Below are positions 1 through 6,833 of a stretch of DNA of 7,154 nt, piece after piece (within the stretch, counting starts at the first letter, position 1; the number at the start of each line of letters is the position of its first letter). The notes beneath the pieces are model-generated. The model saw nothing but the letters and a program-made list of their open reading frames with translations, had not been told where the DNA came from and ran no database searches. The position numbers were made by a program, and so were the translations under genes. The stretch comes from an uncultured bacterium (lineage in GTDB: Bacteria > Cyanobacteriota > Vampirovibrionia > Gastranaerophilales > Gastranaerophilaceae), in the NCBI GenBank assembly GCA_948888345.1, contig CAQTPN010000072.1, positions 1 through 7,154 of the forward strand, written 5' to 3'.

Positions 1-653
1 GAAAATTCAATCTTATATTCACCTTCAATTTCAACCTTATTTAAAATTTCTTCAATTTTATTTACAAATTCAAGGCTTTCATTCGGTAAAAACTGCGAAC
101 CCTGATTATTAAGGTCTTTTGTAGCATTTTTAACACTTATACCGTGAGAACTTGTAATATATTCTGCCCCGACTAAATCAAGCTTAAAGGCTAAAAATGA
201 AGCAAGCCAGATAGGAATAGTTTGTCTTTTGGTCGGCACAAGGGTTTTAATGCCGGCGGCCGCTTGAATTCTTGCAATTAAATCAAGATAAGTTTTTGAA
301 TTATACCTTACTTCACACCCTGCAAGCTTTATTAGTTCATTATTCGGGTATTTTTCTTTTAAAACAAGTGCTTTAGCAAGAGTGGCAAGAGTTATACCTA
401 TTGTATTAATCGGAAATCTTGTATCATGCGGATAAATAATATTTTGAGGGCCTCTAATACCTGCAGTTGATACAAGAGCTTCTTTTTTATACCCTTCAAA
501 CCATTTCTTTAATTCTAACTTTTGAACCAAATCCTTGGTTAAGGTGAATGTAAATTTATCCTTATTTGTATAATCAAAAACTTTATCATTTTTAATATCT
601 GAAGGTGTGTTTTTTTCTACCCCTTCAAGCAGCATTTTTTCTAAATTTTGCAT
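1..653 (-). CDS. Alpha-D-phosphohexomutase family protein (phosphoglucomutase/phosphomannomutase-like), C-terminus missing
   Basis: Likely a cytoplasmic enzyme moving phosphate between C1 and C6 of a hexose phosphate. Only 217 N-terminal residues are present; the gene runs off the left edge, and family members are usually 450-600 residues. Visible family landmarks are STAGIRG (residues 62-68), corresponding to the GT(A/D)GxRG substrate-loop start; GCEVRYNS (112-119), corresponding to GxDxRxxS; TIPIWLASFLAFKLDLVGAEY (145-165), corresponding to the TPxxxxA...ADxG strand-helix; and ITSSHG (166-171), corresponding to the catalytic (T/S)ASHNP loop, with Ser169 the expected phosphoserine. NQGSQFLP (183-190) matches the usual G-x-Q-(L)xP following it. 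The loop is atypical: Asn-Pro after the His is replaced by Gly-Ile, and the Asp of GxDxR is Glu. The start is set by AAAAGGA (660-666) six bases before the ATG. It lies 59 bp downstream of the 880-residue gene on the same strand, with no evident terminator between them. Family assignment is fairly secure; substrate is unknown. Confidence 0.75.
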   Translation of the reverse strand, partial: MQNLEKMLLEGVEKNTPSDIKNDKVFDYTNKDKFTFTLTKDLVQKLELKKWFEGYKKEALVSTAGIRGPQNIIYPHDTRFPINTIGITLATLAKALVLKEKYPNNELIKLAGCEVRYNSKTYLDLIARIQAAAGIKTLVPTKRQTIPIWLASFLAFKLDLVGAEYITSSHGISVKNATKDLNNQGSQFLPNESLEFVNKIEEILNKVEIEGEYKIEF

Positions 654-712
654 AAAAAATCCTTTTAATAAACTCTTTTAATCCTTAAAGGCATTTTACC
701 ATAAAAGAATTT

Positions 713-3355
713 TTACTTTTTATCTTCGCTTTTTTGGGAAAGCATTTTTTTGCCGGTAACTCTTGCCATAAACCTGTAATAAGCACCTTTTAGGCCTTTT
801 TGTTCAAGATGTTTTTTCTCAAATTCTTCAATTTCTTCTCTTGAATTTCTGTTTCCGATAGGAACACCGATTGAGGCTCTTACACAGCTTTCATTTGTAA
901 CCTCAGTTGCAGCGGCTACCGTTGTTGCCCCCAAAAGACTTCCAAGGTAGTATTTTTGGAATGTACTATTAAATAATTCCATAAAGAACTTATTTAATAC
1001 AAAATTTGAAAGCTTATGAGCTATACGTTCATTGGTTACTTCTTTTGCTTTTTGTATATTTTCCCCGTTTGATTGAATTAAAACCTCATTCCTGAAATCA
1101 TTTATAAAGAAATAACTTGTAATTAGAGTTACGAAGTTTCTTGATAGGGAAGCAAGTGAAGTCTGCGGATATCTCGGCGTTGTATCTGTGTTTAAGAGCT
1201 TTGTATTTACATTATTGATATATTTTAAAAACTCTTCTTTTGTAATTTTTCCGCCTTCATATTTTTTAAGCATAACGGCGCAATCTTTGTATAATTCTCC
1301 AATATCAGGAATCGGGAATGGTTCCTTCTTTTTGTTTTGCATTTTTCTAAGTTCCCTGAGCTCTTTTCCTGTAGGTATATGCAACGCTTTCTTTATAAGG
1401 TCTCCCGGAACCGTTAAAATATTTTTAACCGCCTTGAAAGGATAAGAGAGAGCATCAAGAAGGATTTTTATTTTAGTTTCTTTTATTGCGCCAAAATTGT
1501 ATACTCCGTCTTTTATGCCGTAATATTTTATGCCGTCTATAATTTCAGGGTTATCATAATCTATTTTAAAATCTATACTTTTAAATTTTTGATAGTTTGA
1601 AAGTTTTGTATCCCCTTCTTTTAAAAGTCTTAAATCTGAAATATCGGCAATTTCCTGCTTTAATATCTTTTCTAAATCAGAAAAATCACCATCCGGATTT
1701 TTTGCACTCAATTCTTCTATGTATTTTTGCGCAGCATCGCTTGACGTGCGTTTAAAAGCTTTTTCAAATATTTTATTTTCGGGTATAACATGAATCAGTT
1801 TTTCCATGCTGTCATCCGTTAGTTTTTGAGCTTCAAATTCCGTAAATTTAACATTCAGAATTCTTGCATAGGCCTCTTTTATGCTGTTTGAACTTTTATC
1901 ATCAAAGCCTTTTAAAAGACTTTGCAAGGTTTTTGAGTTAACAATTAAGTCCTTGCTTGAATATTTTTTATAAAGCTTTGAAATTTTATCTTCAATTGAA
2001 ATTGCAAATGAATCAATTTTTGGAAATTTTGCCTTTGCGGCACCCGTTAGAAGATTAACAGCAGCAGCTACCGCAGCCGCAGCAGCAACCCTGCCCAAAG
2101 TTATCGGACTTTTATTTTTCTTTGATTTATCCGCTTCGGGGTTTAAAATGTTGTTCGATTGCTGCGGTAAAAATTCTTTAGATGCTGTTTTTTCTTTAAG
2201 CAGTGTTTCATAAGATGCGAATTTTTTGAATACTTCCGGCGTATTTTTATCTAAAATTGTATTTTTAAAACTTAAAGTGCCCTTATTCTCATTGTTTGGA
2301 GGGTCTTGAGCTGCGGCGGGGGGTATTTTTCCTTTTTGACGCTGTTTTTCGTTGTATTTCTTTGCCCCTTCAGGCGTTAGAGGCACAAGCGGGGTTTTTG
2401 ATATAAGCCTTGTAATCACCTCCGCAAAAAGTGCCGAACCTGCAATTGCGGCACAGGCAAATTTCTTGCTTTTGCTTGCATAACTTGAAAAAGCCCCGAG
2501 TACGGAATATGTCATAAAAGCATTAATCCCGATACGCATAAGTTCTCTGTTTCTGCGCTTTTTACCGGCTTCTTTTGCTTCCTTTTTATCATTTTTTTCA
2601 TACATTACAAGGTTATGAAAATCCATCCCGACAAAAAATGACGAAACAGCCCCGGTTGCAAGCCTGTTTAATCCTCTTTCATCCTTTGTATTATAATTCC
2701 CGATAGAGCTTTCCTTTGGAGTAGATATAATTAAATGCCTCAATTCCAGAGGATTTCCGCTTGCCTGGGCAGCACCTTTAATTTTATAATACAAATCCAT
2801 TGAGGCTTTATTATCAGCCCTCTTTTTTAAAACGGGAATATTTTTCAAGGCATCAGAGGCTTTTGTACCTTTAATAAACGGTGCATTTGATAAAGCTTTT
2901 GTTCCCGCACCAAGTATATCCAAAGGAAGCTGTAATACGTCAAGAAGCCCGCTTAAAAGCTTTCCGCCCACTTTTCTGTCATAAATTATAAGGGTATTAT
3001 CTTTTATTTCAATAAATCTTGAAGCATCTTTTCCTTTTAGACGCTGAAATTCTTCAATTCTGCTTTTTAAAAAATTATCCCCTATAAGAGCATCGGTTTC
3101 ATTGAGGAATTTTGAATAGTCTGAAACAACAGGCCCCTGTGTCATAAAATGTTTTGCAAAAAATTTCTTTGCACCGGACATTGTTCCGCTTGCAGCTGAT
3201 GCGGTTTTTGTTAAATCCATGCCTTTAAATGCAAGGTTTAAATTTTTGGATGAAAAATTACTCTTTTCTTTAAAATCAAAAGAAGATGCTCTATTGTCTT
3301 CTGCACAAGGAGAAGCACTATTTTGCCTTAAATAGTTATTAGAGTATATTTTCAT
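713..3355 (-). CDS. Large protein of unknown function with an internal duplication and hydrophobic helices
   Basis: I do not recognise a family with known function. The product has 880 residues and no classical signal peptide. Near the N-terminus is LAFKG (41-45), a short motif I associate with many Gastranaerophilales proteins of unknown role; a related LSFKN sits at 361-365. Two similar units are visible: unit A (about 114-343) and unit B (about 611-855). Both open with IKD (117-119, 614-616) followed by LLD...P (137-144, 632-639). Both then carry a DFxN motif (245-248, 753-756), a KEA/KAKE basic helix, hydrophobic helices (A: about 272-293 and 298-318; B: about 738-752 and 783-817), a (L/G)VP turn and an E-K-rich tail. 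The linker holds an alanine-rich hydrophobic segment (421-440), then charged helical sequence. The hydrophobic stretches suggest membrane association. The ATG follows GGGGAAAG (3356-3363), the only plausible start before the REC operon. It is divergent to the kinase operon, so shared regulation is possible but unproven. Confidence 0.9.
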   Translation of the reverse strand: MKIYSNNYLRQNSASPCAEDNRASSFDFKEKSNFSSKNLNLAFKGMDLTKTASAASGTMSGAKKFFAKHFMTQGPVVSDYSKFLNETDALIGDNFLKSRIEEFQRLKGKDASRFIEIKDNTLIIYDRKVGGKLLSGLLDVLQLPLDILGAGTKALSNAPFIKGTKASDALKNIPVLKKRADNKASMDLYYKIKGAAQASGNPLELRHLIISTPKESSIGNYNTKDERGLNRLATGAVSSFFVGMDFHNLVMYEKNDKKEAKEAGKKRRNRELMRIGINAFMTYSVLGAFSSYASKSKKFACAAIAGSALFAEVITRLISKTPLVPLTPEGAKKYNEKQRQKGKIPPAAAQDPPNNENKGTLSFKNTILDKNTPEVFKKFASYETLLKEKTASKEFLPQQSNNILNPEADKSKKNKSPITLGRVAAAAAVAAAVNLLTGAAKAKFPKIDSFAISIEDKISKLYKKYSSKDLIVNSKTLQSLLKGFDDKSSNSIKEAYARILNVKFTEFEAQKLTDDSMEKLIHVIPENKIFEKAFKRTSSDAAQKYIEELSAKNPDGDFSDLEKILKQEIADISDLRLLKEGDTKLSNYQKFKSIDFKIDYDNPEIIDGIKYYGIKDGVYNFGAIKETKIKILLDALSYPFKAVKNILTVPGDLIKKALHIPTGKELRELRKMQNKKKEPFPIPDIGELYKDCAVMLKKYEGGKITKEEFLKYINNVNTKLLNTDTTPRYPQTSLASLSRNFVTLITSYFFINDFRNEVLIQSNGENIQKAKEVTNERIAHKLSNFVLNKFFMELFNSTFQKYYLGSLLGATTVAAATEVTNESCVRASIGVPIGNRNSREEIEEFEKKHLEQKGLKGAYYRFMARVTGKKMLSQKSEDKK
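791..1525 (-). repeat. Protein-level internal repeat, unit B of the 880-residue protein
   Basis: This stretch encodes residues about 611-855 and is the second copy of the unit described at 2327-3016. It differs by an insertion between the LLD...P helix and the DFRN motif, containing a lysine-rich stretch (residues 667-678) and a helical segment around residues 685-720. Its hydrophobic part is richer in Phe and Ala (783-817), and it ends in EKKHLEQKG shortly before the C-terminus. Confidence 0.6.
2327..3016 (-). repeat. Protein-level internal repeat, unit A of the 880-residue protein
   Basis: This stretch encodes residues about 114-343. Compared with unit B it shares, in the same order, an IKD entry motif, LLD...LP, DFHN (DFRN in B), KKEAKEAGKK (IQKAKEVTNE in B), INAF (LNKF in B), AEVITR (TEVTNE in B), LVP (GVP in B) and EKQRQKG (EKKHLEQKG in B). 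Offsets between matching anchors stay between about 495 and 510 residues, as expected for a diverged duplication rather than chance. The similarity was seen by eye at protein level; DNA identity is not obvious. Confidence 0.6.
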
Positions 3356-3440
3356 CTTTCCCCGAATAGACCGATTTTTTTTATCAAACTCTTGGACACT
3401 CTTTGCGTATAAAACATGAAAAAGAAAATACTTGCTAGTT

Positions 3441-3469
3441 TTGTATAGTATTTTAAATTTTGTTAAAAT
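3441..3469 (+). promoter_or_regulatory. Candidate sigma70-type promoter for the kinase operon
   Basis: TTGTAT (3441-3446) is followed after exactly 17 bp by TAAAAT (3464-3469). Transcription would start near 3476, giving a leader of about 30 nt before the kinase ATG at 3507. This promoter overlaps the opposing minus-strand promoter, so the two are unlikely to be occupied by RNA polymerase at the same time. Confidence 0.5.
3450..3469. promoter_or_regulatory. Perfect inverted repeat spanning both -10 boxes (possible operator)
   Basis: ATTTTAA (3450-3456) and TTAAAAT (3463-3469) are perfect inverted copies separated by 6 bp. The left arm contains the minus-strand -10 box and the right arm contains the plus-strand -10 box. 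It could be a dimeric regulator site, possibly for the NarL-type regulator encoded in the operon, or simply a symmetric bidirectional promoter. The AT-only arms weaken the operator reading. Confidence 0.4.
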
Positions 3470-3478
3470 ATTTGTCTA
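3450..3478 (-). promoter_or_regulatory. Candidate sigma70-type promoter for the 880-residue gene
   Basis: Read on the minus strand, TAGACA (3473-3478) lies 17 bp from TAAAAT (3450-3455), five of six matches to each consensus box. Transcription would begin near 3443 and leave a leader of roughly 88 nt before the ATG at 3355. The region is AT-rich, so chance matches are possible. Confidence 0.45.
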
Positions 3479-3506
3479 AAGCTTAAAAATAAATTATTCT
3501 GTAAAT

Positions 3507-5075
3507 ATGTTAATCACCGGCAAGATAGTAATCGTAGATGATGAAGATATGGTAATTAAAACCCTCAAAACCTTATTAAAGATTGAGGGCTTTTCAAACG
3601 TGGATATTTTCAATGACCCGAATTCAGCACTTGAATTTATTGAAAAAAATCCATGCGACCTTATAATTTCAGATTTTATCATGCCAAAAATGAACGGTAT
3701 CGAATTTTTATCAAAAGCAAAAAAAATACACCCCGATACAACTCAAATTCTTCTGACAGGATATGCCGATAAAGAAAATGCCATAAGAGCAATTAATGAG
3801 CTCGGGATTTTTAAATATATTGAAAAGCCCTGGGGAAACGATGATATTATCTTGAATATCAAAAACGGGATTGAAAGAACAAGATTAAAAGAACAGCTTA
3901 AAAATAAGATTGATGAGTTAGAGATTGCAAACAAAAAACTTGAAGAATACTCTAAATCATTAGAAGAAAAGGTTGAAGAGCGCACAAAAAGCCTCAATAT
4001 TTCAAATATAAAACTAAACACAATAATTGAAAATCTTTCGGATGCCTTGATTTTATTTAATTCAAATAACAGAATTGTTCAGGTAAATGAACAGGCAAAA
4101 AGGCTCTTTTGCACAAATGAAAATGATAACCTTCTAAATAAGAATTTCTTTGAACTTATTATTAATGAAAAAAATCAAAATATTAAAAAAGATGAAAAGG
4201 TTTTAAGAGATTTTACGGTCATTAATTACAGTGAAAATAAAAAAATCCCTGTTGAAATAAATCTTGCAAAAGTGAAATTTGATAATGAAGATTTTACGGT
4301 AGCACTCATTAGAGATATCACTTTCCAGAAAGAAAATGAGCGTCTCAGGGATGATTTCATTGCAACATTAACCCATGACCTAAGGACCCCTCTGCTTGCC
4401 TCAATTAATGCTCTTGATTTTGCACTAAACGGTGAACTTGGAGAGTTAAAAGGGGAATTAAAAGAGCTTTTATCCGTTATGAAAAAAAGTTCAGAAGATA
4501 TGCTGGGCTTAGTGAATGCACTTTTAGAAGTGTACAGGTATGAGGCCGGTAAATTATTCTTATGTAAAACTCATTTCAGTCTTGAAGAATTAGTCAAAGA
4601 CTGTGCTTCAAAACTTTCTCCGCTTTTAATTGAGGATAATTTAAAATTTGAATTTAATTTCCCTCAAAATGAAGAACAAAATTTCATAAATGCTGATAAA
4701 AATGAAATAAGAAGGGTGATTTCAAACCTGCTTGGAAATGCTGTTAAACACAGCAAAAAAGATGGTATCATAAAAATTAATGTTTCTTATGATAAAAAAG
4801 ATGTAAGAGTTGATATTGTTGATTCCGGCGAAGGTTTAAATAAAGAAGATATAGCAAAATTATTTAACCGCTTTTCTCAAGGTACAAGCAAAAAACGCTC
4901 TGCATCAACAGGTCTTGGCCTCTATCTTTCAAGGCAGATAATTGAAGCGCATAATGCAGGTATAGCCGGAGTTAATCTTCCAAATGGCGGCATTTTTGCC
5001 GAAGGTGAGATTAATAAAGGCTGCATGTTTAGTTTTATATTAAAAAATGCTGTTCTTGACAGGGTGAACCTATGA
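3507..5075 (+). CDS. Cytoplasmic REC-PAS sensor histidine kinase (HisKA/HATPase_c)
   Basis: A 522-residue signalling kinase without signal peptide or membrane segment. Residues 5-122 form a receiver domain with acidic pocket D11/D12, phosphoacceptor D56 (SDFIMP), T84 (LLTGYAD) and K107 (EKPW); the KPW ending resembles receivers of the HupR/RpfG type. Residues 122-170 look like a coiled coil. Residues 171-275 resemble a PAS domain (IIENLSDALILFN ... RDITFQKENE). The HisKA helix carries H290 in THDLRTP. The ATPase shows an N box (N407, N411 in NLLGNAVKH), G1 box DSGEGL (439-444), F box LFNRFSQG (452-459) and G2 box TGLGLYL (468-474). All catalytic residues appear intact. The H-box region and LLEVYRYEAG (339-348) resemble cyanobacterial kinases. 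The ATG is the first start codon after an in-frame stop and puts the receiver at residue 5, but no clear Shine-Dalgarno sequence precedes it. Its last 4 bp overlap the response regulator, its likely phosphotransfer partner. Confidence 0.93.
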   Translation: MLITGKIVIVDDEDMVIKTLKTLLKIEGFSNVDIFNDPNSALEFIEKNPCDLIISDFIMPKMNGIEFLSKAKKIHPDTTQILLTGYADKENAIRAINELGIFKYIEKPWGNDDIILNIKNGIERTRLKEQLKNKIDELEIANKKLEEYSKSLEEKVEERTKSLNISNIKLNTIIENLSDALILFNSNNRIVQVNEQAKRLFCTNENDNLLNKNFFELIINEKNQNIKKDEKVLRDFTVINYSENKKIPVEINLAKVKFDNEDFTVALIRDITFQKENERLRDDFIATLTHDLRTPLLASINALDFALNGELGELKGELKELLSVMKKSSEDMLGLVNALLEVYRYEAGKLFLCKTHFSLEELVKDCASKLSPLLIEDNLKFEFNFPQNEEQNFINADKNEIRRVISNLLGNAVKHSKKDGIIKINVSYDKKDVRVDIVDSGEGLNKEDIAKLFNRFSQGTSKKRSASTGLGLYLSRQIIEAHNAGIAGVNLPNGGIFAEGEINKGCMFSFILKNAVLDRVNL

Positions 5076-5752
5076 TAAATACTGAAACTGCGGCACAAGA
5101 TACAATAAAAATTCTCCTTGTTGAAGACCATATAATGGCAAGGATGGGAACAGCCCTTTATATTAAAAATAATCCCGAATTCGACCTTGTCGGACAGGCA
5201 GAAGACGGTATTCAGGCGATTGATTTGGCTTTGCAATTAAAACCCGATATTATTTTAATGGATATCGGCCTTCCAAAAATTGACGGTATTGAAGCCACAA
5301 AAAAAATTAAAGAAAGCGGACTTGAGGCCTCAATCTTAATGTTAACTTCCCGTGAAGATAAAGAGGATGTTTTTGCAGCACTCAGTGCAGGTGCAGACGG
5401 CTATATAATGAAGGGCTCAAGCCTTGAAACGTTGACTTCCGCCATAAAATCAGTAAGCAAAAAAGCAGGCTGGCTCGACCCTATGATTGCAAGAATTGTT
5501 CTTGGAAACATTCAAAATAACCCCGTTGAAGAAAAAAAAGAAAAACCTGAAAATAACGTATACGGCCTTACAAAAAAAGAACTTGAGGTTTTAAGCCTGT
5601 TATCCGAAGGGCTTACAAATCAGGAAATTTCCGAAACCCTTGTGATTTCTATTTCAACAACAAAAGCTCACGTCCATAACATTTTGCAGAAATTATATCT
5701 TGAAGACAGAACAAAAGCTGTAGTTAAAGCCATAAAAGAAGGGCTTGTTTAA
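5072..5752 (+). CDS. NarL/FixJ-family response regulator with LuxR-type HTH
   Basis: A 226-residue transcription factor. The receiver domain (about 11-130) has acidic pocket E18/D19, phosphoacceptor D64 (LMDIGLP), T92 (LTSRED) and K114 (YIMKGSS), so all phosphorylation residues are present. A charged linker (about 150-162, rich in Glu and Lys) leads to a LuxR-type helix-turn-helix (about 165-222) with the typical LTKKELEVLSLLSEGLTNQEI core and TTKAHVHNILQKL recognition region. The start overlaps the kinase stop as ATGA, with AGGGTG (5061-5066) five bases upstream, implying translational coupling and a stoichiometric pair. It is expected to be phosphorylated by the kinase and to bind promoter DNA as a dimer. 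Targets are unknown; the divergent promoter region and the downstream exported gene are natural candidates. Family assignment is secure. Confidence 0.95.
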   Translation: MINTETAAQDTIKILLVEDHIMARMGTALYIKNNPEFDLVGQAEDGIQAIDLALQLKPDIILMDIGLPKIDGIEATKKIKESGLEASILMLTSREDKEDVFAALSAGADGYIMKGSSLETLTSAIKSVSKKAGWLDPMIARIVLGNIQNNPVEEKKEKPENNVYGLTKKELEVLSLLSEGLTNQEISETLVISISTTKAHVHNILQKLYLEDRTKAVVKAIKEGLV

Positions 5753-6796
5753 ATGCCTGCCGCGCATATTAAAAGGTTTTTTATAATATTTTTATCTCTG
5801 CTTTTTATCCCTCAAACGGCTCGCAGTATTGAATTTCCATGGACTGATTTTATAGAGCAGTATAAAGAAAGAAAACTGCAGCAAAAGCAGGAGGAAGAAG
5901 CCGAACCTATGGTGCAGACCATTCAAGAGTGGATGGAACGCGCCACCGATATAAAAATGGAGCACAGAATAGCTGAACCATATAAAGAAGAAGAAAATCC
6001 AAACCTTGTAAAAAAGCTTGAATGGCCCGTATTTTTTGAAAAGTATAATAATACACCCGGAAGCAGGGAATTTAATCTTGAAAAATTAAAAACAGATAAA
6101 TCGGCACGCTCCAGAGGAGTCATAAGCCCTGACTACAAGCTTATGGCCTATACGGAATGCTATTATTACCCGTCATCAAGACGTACAACTTCAGCATTTT
6201 TTATCTATCCGCTTGATACAATGAAAGGTAAAAAGCAGCGGGTTATTGATGCAAATGTTTTTGCGGGTGCTAAGAAAAAACCCTTAATTTCAAGCACGGA
6301 TGAAAACCTTAAAACCGCTCTGTTTTCAGCATTTACGGTTATTGATTGGTCAAAGGATAATAAAAAAATCCTGCTCAAAGAACAGACAGGGTCATCATAT
6401 AACGGTATTTATAAAACAACCGTGTGGCTCTATTTTCTTGACGAAGATATTGAAGACATTCTGGCTGAAAAAGAGGGCGAAGCTGATATTTTAGCTTCCC
6501 GTGCCGTTCAATATGATGAATTAAATGAAATCATAAAGCAATACTGGTTTGATAAAGAGCTTTTGAATTTAAATCATTACAGATGGGATATTAAACCTCT
6601 TGGCTTTATGGCAAAAGATGAAAACATTGTGGCTGTCATTGCTTATACTTATGATGATAAAAATAAAGAACATCTTTTTCTTGGAAGCTGGGGTATAAAT
6701 ATTGAAACAGGAGAAATTGACTTACTGTCTGAATCTGCGGAAGATGGTTTTGAAATTTCAACCAATAGCTCCGTTCTTATCCGCCGCCTTCCTTAA
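5753..6796 (+). CDS. Exported protein of unknown function, possibly beta-propeller-like
   Basis: I do not recognise a named family. The 347-residue product starts with a Sec-type signal peptide: H5-K7-R8, a hydrophobic core FFIIFLSLLFIP (9-20) and a probable cleavage after TARS (22-25). No lipobox Cys is seen, so it is probably periplasmic or secreted. A charged helical region follows (about 30-100) with two related motifs, IEFPWTDFIEQYKE (26-39) and LEWPVFFEKYNN (89-100). The rest looks beta-rich. ISPDYKLMAY (124-133), IDWSKDNKKILL (197-208) and LGFMAKDENIVAVIAY (283-298) each resemble the 'SPDGKxIAY' strand pattern of TolB/WD40-like propeller blades, but only about three blades would fit, so this is tentative. 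The ATG directly abuts the regulator's TAA; GAAGGG (5738-5743) lies nine bases upstream. The position makes it part of the kinase-regulator operon, as an effector or signal-related partner. Confidence 0.88.
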   Translation: MPAAHIKRFFIIFLSLLFIPQTARSIEFPWTDFIEQYKERKLQQKQEEEAEPMVQTIQEWMERATDIKMEHRIAEPYKEEENPNLVKKLEWPVFFEKYNNTPGSREFNLEKLKTDKSARSRGVISPDYKLMAYTECYYYPSSRRTTSAFFIYPLDTMKGKKQRVIDANVFAGAKKKPLISSTDENLKTALFSAFTVIDWSKDNKKILLKEQTGSSYNGIYKTTVWLYFLDEDIEDILAEKEGEADILASRAVQYDELNEIIKQYWFDKELLNLNHYRWDIKPLGFMAKDENIVAVIAYTYDDKNKEHLFLGSWGINIETGEIDLLSESAEDGFEISTNSSVLIRRLP

Positions 6797-6799
6797 TAA

Positions 6800-6827
6800 T
6801 TGCAAATTTTAAATAATGGTTTATAAT
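6800..6827 (+). promoter_or_regulatory. Strong candidate sigma70 promoter for a small RNA
   Basis: TTGCAA (6800-6805) and a perfect TATAAT (6822-6827) are separated by 16 bp. This is the best -10 box I noted in the window. It starts only 4 bp after the stop codon of the exported-protein gene and faces a region without a convincing reading frame but with its own terminator. The predicted transcription start is near 6834. Confidence 0.65.
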
Positions 6828-6833
6828 ATAAAG

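Noticed and set aside
654..712. Terminator or promoter between the two minus-strand genes
   Set aside because: Only a weak CCTTTAAGG palindrome and generic AT-rich boxes are present; neither is strong enough to call.
1188..1445. Plus-strand open frame of 85 codons inside the 880-residue gene
   Set aside because: It lies wholly antisense to a long, well-supported coding region; its composition (Phe/Leu/Ser-rich) is typical of a reverse-frame shadow.
3392..3413. TTGGAC followed by TATAAA as a plus-strand promoter
   Set aside because: The boxes are separated by only 10 bp, too short for a sigma70 promoter.
3494..4021. Minus-strand open frames at 3494-3682 and 3743-4021
   Set aside because: Both are antisense to the receiver and linker regions of the kinase, whose domain motifs are unmistakable on the plus strand.
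4922..5236. Minus-strand open frame of 104 codons across the kinase-regulator junction
   Set aside because: It is antisense to the G2 box end of the kinase and the receiver domain of the regulator, and has no recognisable motif.
5923..6494. Open frames at 5923-6123 (minus) and 6300-6494 (plus) within the exported-protein gene
   Set aside because: They are out of frame or antisense to a gene with a clear signal peptide and operon placement, and neither has a good ribosome binding site.
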